NCBI GenBank assembly: GCA_949825025.1
Contig: OX463779.1
Coordinates: forward strand, 34,048,203-34,112,202
Origin: Siphlonurus alternatus
Lineage: Eukaryota > Arthropoda > Insecta > Ephemeroptera > Siphlonuridae
Reading direction: 5' to 3'
Length of the DNA stretch: 64,000 nt
Made by a program: the position numbers and the translations under genes. This document shows positions 1 to 10,400 of the stretch, one piece after another (the first letter of the stretch is position 1; every line of letters starts with the position of its first letter). The notes beneath the pieces were generated by a model, which searched no databases, was not told the origin of the DNA, and was given only the letters and a program-made list of their open reading frames with translations.

Positions 1-183
1 GCTATGTTTGTATGATACAGTATACAATAAGTTGGATTATCCTTGCACCACTCATATTTATTTGTCTTTTACCTGAAAATACAATCATAATTACAATCTT
101 TGATGATTTTTTACATCAGCTTTCGTGTTGAACCTTGGCACCACAGTATAAAATCGCGATATTCAGTTCCATAGCAGCATTCA

Positions 184-245
184 CTCTTATATCCATAGAT
201 CCGAGTTTCGCCTTTTCCAAGGCTCATCAGTATGGCTTGTAAGAG
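184..245 (-). ncRNA. Type I hammerhead ribozyme, left-arm copy (probably impaired)
   Basis: This is the mirror copy of the right-arm ribozyme, read on the minus strand. The CTGATGA core, stem II with a GGAA loop, the GAAAC box and both halves of stem I are preserved. The cleavage triplet reads AUC instead of GUC, so the one-pair stem III closing base pair (C with G) becomes C against A. This copy is therefore likely to cleave poorly. Confidence 0.8.
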
Positions 246-280
246 GCTGCTACTGACTGCCGAAGCAGTCAGTTCGCAAC

Positions 281-396
281 TGATGAGAGACGGGAGAGAG
301 CACCGGCTTTTATTGCCAGCTTGCTTCCCCCACCTCTCACCATGACGTCACTCTGCTTCCCCATTGGTCGTGTTAACAACGGCTTCTAGAACTTTC
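281..396 (-). promoter_or_regulatory. Heat-shock-type promoter, left arm
   Basis: Mirror image of the right-arm promoter: HSE at 384-396, palindromic CRE TGACGTCA at 343-350, TATA-like ATAAAAG at 307-313 and initiator TCAGTT with +1 at 281. It drives transcription outward on the minus strand, into the left-arm hammerhead. Confidence 0.65.
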
Positions 397-594
397 AAAA
401 AGTTACTAGAGAGGTCGTGGCACGGACCAACAGAGTAGCAAAGCAGACATTATACTGCATGGATAATTTATAAACAGTATAAATTAATGAGTGAATACAA
501 AAACGTTCACTCATAGTGATATTTAGATCCATGCAGTATAATGTCTGCTTTGCTACTCTGTTGGTCCGTGCCACGACCTCTCTAGTAACTTTTT

Positions 595-713
595 GAAAGT
601 TCTAGAAGCCGTTGTTAACACGACCAATGGGGAAGCAGAGTGACGTCATGGTGAGAGGTGGGGGAAGCAAGCTGGCAATAAAAGCCGGTGCTCTCTCCCG
701 TCTCTCATCAGTT
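595..713 (+). promoter_or_regulatory. Heat-shock-type Pol II promoter, right arm
   Basis: In order: a perfect three-pentamer heat-shock element (GAA 595-597, TTC 600-602, GAA 605-607, each separated by 2 bp); CCAAT at 624-628; palindromic CRE TGACGTCA at 641-648; TATA-like ATAAAAG at 678-684; and the arthropod initiator TCAGTT at 708-713. If +1 is A710, the TATA thymine lies at -31, the canonical spacing. The predicted transcript begins just before a CTGACTGC-UUCG-GCAGTCAG hairpin (719-738) and reaches the ribozyme core about 50 nt later. The motifs are visible directly; inducibility is inferred. Confidence 0.72.
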
Positions 714-745
714 GCGAACTGACTGCTTCGGCAGTCAGTAGCAGC

Positions 746-807
746 CTCTTACAAGCCATACTGATGAGCCTTGGAAAAGGCGAAACTCGGGTCTATGGAT
801 ATAAGAG
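746..807 (+). ncRNA. Type I hammerhead ribozyme, right-arm copy (intact core)
   Basis: Core CTGATGA 761-767; stem II GCCTT/AAGGC (768-772, 777-781) closed by loop GGAA; GAAAC 782-786; four-base loop TCGG 787-790; cleavage triplet GTC 791-793. Stem I pairs CCATA (756-760) with TATGG (794-798). After an internal loop (752-755 against 799-801) it continues as CTCTTA (746-751) with TAAGAG (802-807). The internal loop in stem I is where natural hammerheads make tertiary contacts with loop II. Stem III is minimal, as in Penelope/retrozyme hammerheads. Predicted cleavage is after C793. Confidence 0.9.
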
Positions 808-1119
808 TGAATGCTGCTATGGAACTGAATATCGCTATTTTATACTGTGGCGCCAAGGTTCAACACGAAAGCTGATGTAAAAAATCAACAATCTTTGATA
901 TTGTTCCACCCATGTTTGTAAATGCTGTTGATGTTTAGAGACTATTCTGCAAGTTATACATTTCTGTATTTCACAAAAATATTTTTAAAGCTAGTAAATC
1001 ATTCTATACAACTACTGTATACATAAGGTATTGCCTGTGGAACAGGCACAACAAATATAATAAACCAACGTAGCATATGATTTTACCATATTACACTAAC
1101 CATCTGGTGTTGCCTACAG

Positions 1120-1256
1120 GTTCGACCCCACCAGTTGCCTGCATACCTGGCACACATGAAGCGCCAGGGCTACACTTTAATTGCAGCTGAGCAGACATCC
1201 CGTAGTGTGCCTCTTCAGCACATGCCCTTCCCCAAGCAGACGCTGCTGCTATTAGG
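1120..1256 (+). CDS. TARBP1: TARBP1 penultimate coding exon
   Basis: Acceptor CTACAG ends at 1119; donor GTAGGT starts at 1257. It opens in frame with GTT and ends with two bases (GG) of a split glycine codon. Confidence 0.92.
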
Positions 1257-1807
1257 GTAGGTGGTTCCCCACTGATATTACTCCAAAAAGTCAGAAGAAT
1301 TTTTAAAAGTATTGACAATTAAGATGGCAAAATGCATGAATACCAATATTCAATTAAAATATACATACTGTAGCTGCTTATTCATACTACCACCATTAAA
1401 TTTTTATTATCAAAATCAAGCCCAGGAGCCATAAAGTTGTTTTTTTGCTAGCATAAATTATATTTTTCTTTGATTCGCTATGCATGGTAAACTTGATGCC
1501 ATCTAAAAAATCTTAAAACTTTCTCCCACCAATCAGATCTTGTGAGACTAATTTGAAAGAAATAAAGACAAATTTGAACTTACTTTTAATAATTAGTTTT
1601 ACATTTTCACCGTCTGTCTGTTTTAGGAATGAGAAGGAGGGCATCCCTGCCGAGCTGCTCCCTCTACTGGATGTGTGTGTGGAAGTACCTCAGCAGGGTG
1701 TGATTCGCTCCCTCAATGTTCATGTGACCGGAGCCCTCTTCATCTGGCACTACTTCCAGCAACACCACCTCACACCACTGCCCCCCGCCTCGCCCGCGCC
1801 GGCTTAG
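1120..1807 (+). CDS. TARBP1: TARBP1: tRNA (guanosine-2'-O)-methyltransferase, last two coding exons (5' partial)
   Basis: Two spliced exons (1120-1256 and 1627-1807) join in phase across a split glycine codon to give 105 residues ending at TAG 1805-1807. They match the C-terminal SPOUT (SpoU/TrmH) domain of TARBP1. The first exon carries the [20 protein letters not shown] stretch; the second begins at the GNEKEGIP loop and contains the [15 protein letters not shown] segment, the knot motif that binds S-adenosylmethionine. The family 2'-O-methylates G18 of tRNA. Earlier exons lie upstream of the window. The protein ends with a short Pro/Ala-rich tail ([10 protein letters not shown]). The gene is convergent with Pez. 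The identification rests on conserved SPOUT motifs recalled from the vertebrate protein. Confidence 0.93.
1627..1807 (+). CDS. TARBP1: TARBP1 terminal coding exon
   Basis: Acceptor TTTTAG ends at 1626. The first base completes the GGG glycine codon, then N-E-K-E-G-I-P follows. The stop TAG is at 1805-1807. Confidence 0.93.
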
Positions 1808-1870
1808 TTCACTTCTCTTTAATATGTGAACGTGAGTAAAATCATTTTATAACATGACTATTAAATCAGG

Positions 1871-2395
1871 TTTATTTATTTAAAGAAGATAGAAACACAT
1901 ACGATAGAAAAAGATTTGTTGGGAAGGAAGATATTCAAGATTTTAGCCGTCAGTGACCCAGCAAAAAGAGAACAATTAATTAAAACAACGCTATGCATGT
2001 ATATTAGGTTTGACTCGCCGCTCGTTTTTAGAGAGAGAGAGAGAGAGGGATTTTTGGCTTGATCAGCTAGTTTTTGCTAGCAAAATCGTCACACAAATAA
2101 TACATTTGGTGCTCCACTCTCTAGCCATGGACAGTTGTTTCGGCCTACTGGGCCTCATCAGCATGGCGAGGAGAGAGAGGCAGTAGTTCCCAGCCAGGTC
2201 TACATGAGAGCAAGGCTATCAAGCTACTGCCAAAGTAGCAGAGTTCGCTAGTCAAACCTAATATACACGCAGAGCTTCGTTTTAATTAATTTTTCTCTTT
2301 TTGCTGGGTCACTGACGGCTAAAAGCTCAAACCATTTCCCTTCCCAACAAATCTTCTTCTGTCATATGTGTTTCTATCTTCTTTAAATAAATAAA
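1871..2395 (-). mobile_element. Inverted-repeat element carrying a central hammerhead ribozyme
   Basis: Imperfect inverted arms (about 1871-2015 and 2249-2395) start with TTTATTTATTTAAAGAAGAT and end with its complement. The unique centre (2016-2248) holds a (GA)n stretch and a canonical minus-strand hammerhead. Just inside the right arm, the minus strand reads GCGAACT followed by a GCTAC/GTAGC hairpin (2223-2239). This is the same order as in the 105-886 element (GCGAACT, hairpin, hammerhead), so the two look distantly related. No clear target duplication is visible. It lies between the convergent TARBP1 and Pez genes. Confidence 0.75.
2117..2179 (-). ncRNA. Type I hammerhead ribozyme in the 1871-2395 element
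   Basis: On the minus strand: CTGATGA (2161-2155), stem II GGCC/GGCC with loop CAGTA (2154-2142), GAAAC (2141-2137), four-base loop AACT (2136-2133), cleavage triplet GTC (2132-2130). Stem I pairs GCCATG (2167-2162) with CATGGC (2129-2124) and extends through an internal loop into a CTCTCT/AGAGAG helix (2117-2122 with the GA-rich run near 2169-2179). All conserved core positions are present. Confidence 0.9.
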
Positions 2396-2528
2396 TATCA
2401 CTTGGTTCAATTTTTCAAGTAATTAATTAATAAATTAGGTTTATAATCTTTTAAATTATTAGTGTTTTCCTTTTTACCTCCAATCCCCTTTTTTCAATTA
2501 TCATCAAATTAATCCTAAGTTTTTGTTA

Positions 2529-2794
2529 TTAAGGGTAAGGTAACGCCACCAATGTTAAAAAAAATCATTCACACAAAAATTCTGAAAAAAATTTAAAATG
2601 TTCTCCTCTACACCCCCTATCAGTAGCTAAAATATCAGGTATACAAATACGATCAAACTCAAAAACTAGATCGTATTTGTATACCTGATATTTTAGCTAC
2701 TGATAGGGGGTGTAGAGGAGAACATTTTAAATTTTTTTCAGAATTTTTGTGTGAGGGATTTTTTTTAACATTGGTGGCGTTATCTTACCCTTAA
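2529..2794. repeat. Near-perfect foldback MITE with 126-bp arms
   Basis: Arms 2529-2654 and 2669-2794 are almost exact complements around a 14-bp loop. The ends read TTAAGGGTAAG and CTTACCCTTAA. No coding capacity. Confidence 0.85.
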
Positions 2795-2861
2795 TTTAAT
2801 TGAAGTTGGAAGTTCCATTCCTCCATGTTAAAGTAGTAAGCTTTAAAAATTTATAACTAAA

Positions 2862-2995
2862 AAACTAGCTCGAATTTGTATACCTGATATTTTAGCTACT
2901 AATACGGGATGTAGAGGAGAACATTTTAGAACAAATTTTCATAATTTTCATGTGTGGGATTTTTTTTAACATTGGGCGTGTTACCTTCCTCTTAA
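2862..2995. repeat. Diverged half copy of the 2529-2794 repeat
   Basis: Repeats the right-arm sequence (ATTTGTATACCTGATATTTT, then the GTAGAGGAGAACATTTTA stretch) with scattered substitutions, and ends with CTCTTAA. It is a single arm in the same orientation as the right arm, 70 bp downstream of it. Confidence 0.75.
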
Positions 2996-4018
2996 CAATG
3001 TTTGGAGAATTCTATTTTCGAACAAAAATTATTTTAACAGTCCCATTATAATTAACATCATCAGATTTAACATCAATTTACTATCCTCTTTTAGTTCATA
3101 AATAATTTATTAAGTTTGCCAGTGTCATCTCAATTTTCCTCAAGATAGTTTGACGAAATCTAGCATTTTCAACTTTGGGGTTCCAATTTAATAAAATAAA
3201 TAAATGATCCTAACATTTTATAAAAATCTTTTTATTATTTGCTTATCTTTTTCTTCAAAAATTTAAAACATTGGTTTAAAGCAAAAATGTAGCTCTTCGT
3301 TCAGTTTTATCATAAAACAACAACCTAAATCTATAGTCTGCATTAAGCTACTTACGAAAAGGATACTTCATCACTTCTTCAGATTTTAATAACCATAACA
3401 ATTGCAAAGCTTGCAAGTAATATCAACAAGGTTTCAAAAACAAACAAACGAACTAGAATTTCCAGAAAAGCCTAACACTAAACCTTTAACCGTCCTCACA
3501 AAATATTAGAAATATACTATTAAAATTTATTTTTACAACATCTCTAACTATAATTTATAATTACAAATTTGATATCAGCCATGTAATGATTATTTATTTA
3601 TTATTTCTTAGCATCACTTAATTTTTATTTGAAATTATCAACATGATTTAAGGCTGGATCAGCATTATTTAACAAGAACAATAGTAATAACAGTGTAAAT
3701 ATGTACTTTAAAAAAGCTAAACTATCACAAATTCTGTCAATATTGATAAATATAGCTGCTATGTAGAATATTAATTGAAAGGCACAGTTGAATTACTTAA
3801 GACAAGATTATGTGTAAGTGTTCTAAGGCTAAGGGTGTTTAATGGCTCAAATAACTGCTTAACACAAAACTTTAAAACGCAGTGTATGTGCATGTACCGA
3901 GTCAGTATAGTTATTATAAAAATATGTGCACGTGTTTGCAAGTTTGCATGAATTCACAACATGCAAAAGAAGATAAATCCAGTGTGTAATTAGCGGAAAT
4001 TTCTTTTCTTGTTTCAAC
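2996..4018. other. AT-rich intergenic DNA between convergent genes
   Basis: No ORF, splice-bounded exon or repeat structure that I can support. It probably includes 3'-flanking sequence of Pez. Confidence 0.5.
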
Positions 4019-4348
4019 AGACCTTTAGACCAAAGTCTTCTACTCGCAATGGTTGTAACAAATCATTGTTTTTAATGTCTGTCGCATGATGCCTTTTTTA
4101 TTGTTGAACATGAGACGACGTAGTGCCTGATTTCGCCCACCAGAGCAGAGAACGTAATGGCATTGTTGGCGCTAGTAGACACATTTTTGGCGCTAGTAGA
4201 CACAACAATTTTCATAATTAACGGTCATTTTCCATAAGTTAACATGTAAATCAACCAACTGTCCCATGTTTTTCCTTTCACGCGACAGACATTACACAAC
4301 AATACTTTGTTTACTAACAACGAGCAGAAGACTTTGCTTTAGACTACA
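4019..4348. repeat. Palindromic MITE-like element
   Basis: A left arm containing AAGTCTTCTACTCG and AATGTCTGTCGC is mirrored by a right arm containing GCGACAGACATT and CGAGCAGAAGACTT. The arms are about 75 bp and imperfect. The centre contains GGCGCTAGTAGACACA twice in tandem, near 4168-4205. Confidence 0.7.
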
Positions 4349-4757
4349 TTAGTTTTTGATTACTTATCCAATATATTCATTTAATATATATGAGGGCAAT
4401 CAACAAAAAGCAGAGGTGATACAGATAAAAATAAATTTCCCTTTTTAGCACAACTGGTCAAACCTAATTAAAAATGCATGGAAGGCTAGTGCCGTGAAGA
4501 AGATGAAATTGACTCTCAAATTGACAGCACCATTTTATAATTGTAAAATCTTCCAGAAAATGAAAACAAAACAGAGCCATAATAGATAGAAAATATAGTC
4601 AGACCTATTGATTTCTCATCCTTTACTATACAGATAATAATAGGCGGTGGGTTAGTCATGTTATCATAAAAACTAGAAAAAGCACCTAATCCTTGATTAC
4701 AAGATACTGTAATGTGGTGCTAAGCCAGGAGAGCTGATATTAATGCTTGCAAGGATC

Positions 4758-4886
4758 TTAGATGAGTCGAGAGTGTCGCAGGTAGTGCACCACCAGGCTG
4801 TGGATGAATCGGTATTGAAGAATGGTCTGCACGGCTAACATACGCTGGCACCGAAGTTGGAGCAGCAATCCAGATAGGTCCAAGTC
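4758..4886 (-). CDS. Pez: Pez coding exon 21 (C-terminus)
   Basis: Acceptor TGACAG, stop TAA at 4760-4758. Encodes [20 protein letters not shown] and ends LRHSRLI, as in PTPN14/21. Confidence 0.95.
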   Translation of the reverse strand, partial: DLDLSGLLLQLRCQRMLAVQTILQYRFIHSLVVHYLRHSRLI

Positions 4887-6687
4887 CTGTCAAGTCATAG
4901 TTACATTAGTAATTACATTATTATACATAAAATATAAGTACCATGCAACAATGATGATGGTGTACAAGATAATATATAATATACACAATGTATATTAAGA
5001 TTATTAAGGTATTAATGTAATTCTAACGTTATTGACAAACTGTTAAAACATTAACAACAATAATTAAATATTTTATGAGTAAGTAATGAGTAAATTTTGT
5101 TTACTTGAAGATGAATTTTTGAAGATTTTGTTTACATGAAGAATGAAATAATGTAAAAAGGAACCCCAAGACGGAGATTCCTCTGTGTTCAGATGCTCTG
5201 CAATATTTGCAGAGCTTGACATGTTGGCTGACATTATTAAAAAAAAAAAAAAAAGAGAGAAAATCCAGTCTCTATTGGCTTACTAGAGACTGGATTTAAA
5301 TCGGAAGTAAAATGGCTTAAATGTCAGAACATGGGTTTACATAGGCATAAGAAATAAATAAGATATTTGTGACGAGGCAATGTTCTTTATCCTGATAATT
5401 GGATTTTTTATATTTGTTTTCAATCACTAAATATTCTACTCTAAATTAACTTCAGTTGTCTCTTAAATTTGACAAAATCTATGGGAAGCATTGGGTCACA
5501 GCTGATGCTCATGTCACCTGGTTGTTCTCCAGCTCTGCCTTGACGACGTCAGCCATGATGAGCAGTCCTGTGCGACCAGCGCCTGCCAGGCAGTGCACAA
5601 TGACGGGCCACGCGGTGGAGGCAGAGTCCTGCATGGCATGTTGGCGGACAGAACTCAGCTCCTCCAGAAACCCTGCAATGACATACATGTGTCTTTTTAG
5701 AGCAACGATGAAAAATTACAAATTATTAAGAAAATAGTTTTAGTAATAAGTTACCAAATGGGTCATCTGACTCACAAAGAACATGAATAATTTTTCAGAA
5801 TCAAGTCTTTAAATTCTGATTATATGAAAAGTATAGGAATGTATACAATAACTTAACCTTATTTCACAAAGAAAAGGAAAATTATTTTAATTGTATGAAA
5901 GAAAACTTTATACCAAGTTCCTAATGCACTTCAAGTGTTACACTCACAAAAAGGATGAGTTTTACATACCTAGGAAATGAGCCTCGTCGTAAGGAGTTCC
6001 CTGGTCTCCCCACTCACAGTAGCGAAGCATCCAGAGGTTACGAGAACTCTTGGTGGGTCGATGAACCATCTGAAGTTGCGAGGTCACACAGTGGCCAGTC
6101 TCCTGTGTGAACCTGCTCTGCACTTGCAACTGAAAAAAACACAAATCAGAGTTGAAATAAATTATCTATGCAATTTCTAAATATTTTCCCAAATTATAAT
6201 TATTACAAAAATAAAGTACCAGATTATAAAATGATATGAAAATGAGAATATATAAATGAGAAGCTTTGACACCATTGAATTAATGATTTTTCTATTAATT
6301 AAGAAATTTTAGAACAAAATGTAGAGGATGAGTCAACTTTTTCCCACCTCTCCATAGATGGCGAGACCAGCTTCTGGAGGCCCTGGGCAGTGGTTCTCCT
6401 CATGTCTAGCAGCCAGGGAGACGACAACGTGGGTGCCAGTCTCCCACAGCATCTGCCAGTATGCCTCCAGCGTCTCCGGGGTAGGGGCCTGGGCTGCTAC
6501 ATAACGTCGCTCGGACTGCCCGCAGCCCAGCTGTGAGCAAGTTGAGAATTGTTCTCAGACACAAGGACAGAACCTCACTTCAATCTGTATAAGTCTTTTT
6601 TATTAAAATAAATTATCGTAAGTTGTAGCAATCAATAACTGTACATACATAAATAACAAGTATTATTGTTACACTCTCACTGCAAAA

Positions 6688-6721
<34 letters not shown>

Positions 6722-7373
6722 TAGCGCCTACTAAAATAAACTTTGATTGAATTTTAGAAATTTTGAGCAGAACTAGTAAAAAACTTTTATTTTAAAGTTG
6801 ATTTGCTAATCTTGAGTACTGTAATAAGAATTTAAAATTAATTACAGTTTACACACATAATTTTGACGCAATTAAAATTCTCCCACTCACCTGAATATGT
6901 GAGGCGTTAATATATCCCAATCTGTTATCCTTCCGAGGTGTCAGCTGCACTCTATTGTAGTCGTAGCATATTACATCTTTGTACCTAAACAGAATGATGA
7001 TAAATAAATACAAAATAAGTAAGCTTCATAATTCAAATAATATTTATAATAAATTGTTTATTGAACACAAAAACAGTGTACAGAATAGATTATAAAATAT
7101 TATATAATAATAACCTAAAAAATAAAAGAAAAAAAAAGAAAAAAATAATATTGATTATATTATACATACATATATTATTATTATACGAACCAAAATGAAA
7201 TATAATTTGCCCAAAATACAAACAAAATTGTACCTATATTGTACAGTATCAATATATATTATATAAACAAAATAAGAACACAATACATAATAATATTAGT
7301 ATACATAATTGTAATAATATAGTTCCAATTTTAAACATTTGTCAATTCATTTATGATATTACTGTATTATAGT

Positions 7374-7410
<37 letters not shown>

Positions 7411-10400
7411 TGCAGATATATAACATATAGTTATAATATTATATATAATTAATATAATTATATATATATTTTAGGAACTATCAAATAGCACAAATATTTT
7501 CAGATAGTCTGACAGGCATAGTGTAACAGGGGGAGTTTACGCAGTGGACAGTTTAGGATATGATATGTTTCACACAACTCTCCGCAAAGTTTGCATTTAC
7601 AATTTTCATTACTCACATGAAACACTGGATAATATTTACCTATTTTTTGATAAATTTTCTGGACTTAAAGCACAAGTACATGGTTCTCCATCTTTTCTCC
7701 TTGGAATATGTTCAAATTCAAGAAACAGTTGACTGTCTGTCAATTTTTTTTCAAGCCTATGACACTGAGAGCAGCAACAACAAAAGCATTAGATATTGAC
7801 CCTAAAGTAAAATTTATTTAGTCAGGTAATACATACCAAAGAATCTTTCGAGGTAGCAACGGTAAGTTCAGTTGGACGTTTCTCTACAAGACTGGATTTA
7901 GAGCTCTTGAGATCTTTAGACGAGCTTTTACCTCCCAATAGGGTACTCCATACTGTTCTCCGTTGTTTGGTGGCCGTGTTAGTTTGAGAGTGTCCTCCAG
8001 GTGGCACTGGTGGTAGGTGTTGTATGGAAGACTGTACAATAAACGGCAATTGGAATGTAAATTAACATTAAACATTTAAAATAAATATAATACCTGCATG
8101 GCTTTCTGTTGACTTTTTGATATCGTCTCGTGAGACTCGTTTGATCTAGTAAAAAGAAGAAAATTAGAAATAAGACACTTAAGAAGAGGGCATATTTTGG
8201 GGGAGGGAAAAAAAAGAACACAAAAAGCTTACTGTGGAAGATTTTCAGGTGCACTTTGTATACTTGAAGTTCTAGCTCTCATTGCTAAACTTTCTTCAAA
8301 ATGACGCAAGGGAAAGTTCTCGTAGATAGGTTCTGATGGACTCTGAGGCAGATGGTGATGGTGGTGATAGTAGAGGACGTTACCTGGACACCAATATTTG
8401 TTAACTTTCCGTCCTCCTTGTCATAGCAAGAGGTCTTACCTGCCGATGGTGCCTGGTGGTGATTGCTGGAGTCAGCAAGGGACCTGGCATAGTCATGGGG
8501 ACTTTCCTGGTACACCTGGCTCATGATGGGTCGACCAAGCCGAGAGTTGAGTAGGTCAGGACTTGAGCCAGACACCTGTGCAAGCAATTTTAGCACTTAA
8601 GCTTAAAAGCAGACCTTTTTAGTAGACTTTTTAAAAAGTCAGTTGAAATGTCAAAATGAATAATTAAAAAAGTAATAACAAAGATAAGAATCAGGCAGAT
8701 ACTGGAGTAACAGAATTTAAATAAATAAATAAATGAAAATAAAAAGTCATACATTCAAAAATCTAATTTACACAACAGTAAGGCTGAGTGTGTTTATTGT
8801 TATATTTTTGCACTGTTTATTTAAATTATTACTACTAAGCAAGTGGAGTATGTAAGAATCGAGTGCTTTGGAGGGCAATTTGTAGACGGCCGAGGTAATA
8901 ATGCTACTGGCTTACCCCGTAAAGGGATATGGCGTTATGTTATGTATGTATGTATTACTACTACTGTAATTTATAATTTAAGTACAATATAACAAAATAT
9001 AACAAGTGTTTTGTTGCTAAATCAACCACTTGATGACTCACATGAGCTGCAAGAGGGCTGTTGATGTGAGCATTCTGGTGAGCCAGTACATTGGCTAGGT
9101 CAGGGGTGGAGCTTGAAATGCTGGCATAGGGTGGCGGCTGCTTGAACAGCTGCAGCAGTCGTAGACCATTGAGGATCTGCTGACTGTCTGAGATGGCCTG
9201 CAGGTCCGGTGAGCTGATGAGACACACAGTTAGACTTGTAGGGATGGAACTAAAACTTCCTACAACTTACCTGTAAGTGTGCACTGCTTGAATGCCATCA
9301 CTAGAGACAAAATGACCTACAGCTCGACCATTTTCATCTGCATAATATGTGTGCTGAAACGTTGGATTTGTCTGAAACAGAGATTGTAAATACATAATAC
9401 ATAATTTAAAGAGTTTAACATGAAATTCTGCAAGTTTCTACACATGGAAATATGAACCAAAGACATTGGCATGAAAAGAAAAATACAGCAAATAAATTAA
9501 AATATCATAACAACTGCAACACAATTATGATATTATAATAATGAAAAAGGACAGATTTCTTGAGCTAGGCCCAAAGTGAGAGGTGGTACTGAACGTGTAA
9601 AAGTTTTAAACTTGGAAGAACTAGGGAATGAAGAAGCACCAGTTGTTTGAATAATCAGGTCATCAGAACAGAATGAATGCTGAAAATAATATGAAATAGA
9701 GGTATTTACAAAGAACTTATTCTAAAATTTTCCAGGCTAAGTCCTTTATGTATTTATTTTGTACCCCACATATATAATTATGCTTCAATTGCAAAAGTAA
9801 ATTGTGTGAAAATATAAAGTAATATCCATTGGCCACTCACAACTTCTTGCAAGCCAGAAGACGGTATTTCAGGCTGACTGCTGTACAAAAGCTGCTGGTA
9901 CCCTCCCTCTCCTAGTGCTGCCACCTGTTGGTACTTTTGCTGAACTGCTGTCTCATAGTCTGGTGCAGGACGGTACTGTGGTAGCAGTGCCCTGAATCAA
10001 ACAAGGCTAGCATCAACTGAGGTTTCAATTAATATGAATACACCAGTACATTTTGTACTATGTTTCAATTTTTAGAAAAAAAAAAAAAAAAAAATGGAGA
10101 ATACAGGATTTTTACAAGAACAAATAATAAATAGGACCAAGAAAACCAATATTTTTTTTTTATAGCTTCATGAATAAGGTCATAGACATCAGTTAAGTAT
10201 TAAAAGAAACTTATTTAAATGCAACATGAGAACCAACTCACCTCAGCTTCTCGTTTTGACTGGCTGTACACAAATCTCTGCTGGACTGTGCTCGGTCAAA
10301 CATTGGAGGTCGCCTTGAGAGGGAGCAATCTGACGTGGAGTACAGCAGCTCAGGGACGCTGCTGGAGATGTGGGCACTCGGGCGGTGGCCTGAAGCAAGC

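Larger units (their letters stand above)
93..899. mobile_element. Foldback element with paired hammerhead/heat-shock-promoter arms, flanked by a 12-bp TSD
   Basis: Two 360-bp arms (105-464 and 527-886) are near-perfect reverse complements around a 62-bp spacer. Every arm position checked sums to 991, and only a few mismatches are visible, so the insertion looks young. The sequence ACAATCTTTGAT occurs at 93-104 and again at 888-899, immediately outside the arms, and reads as a 12-bp target-site duplication. Each arm, read outward from the centre, carries HSE, CCAAT, CRE, TATA, initiator, a UUCG hairpin and a hammerhead ribozyme. Hammerheads with a minimal stem III are known from Penelope-like elements and retrozymes; assignment to that group is inferred because no reverse transcriptase is present. 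The element lies upstream of the first visible TARBP1 exon, presumably in an intron. Confidence 0.88.

Noticed and set aside
1091..1318. 75-codon minus-strand ORF
   Set aside because: Antisense to the TARBP1 exon 1120-1256. The plus-strand exon has conserved residues and splice sites.
8285..8596. 103-codon minus-strand ORF read as a single exon
   Set aside because: It spans a real Pez intron (8384-8439). Splicing restores the conserved frame on both sides.
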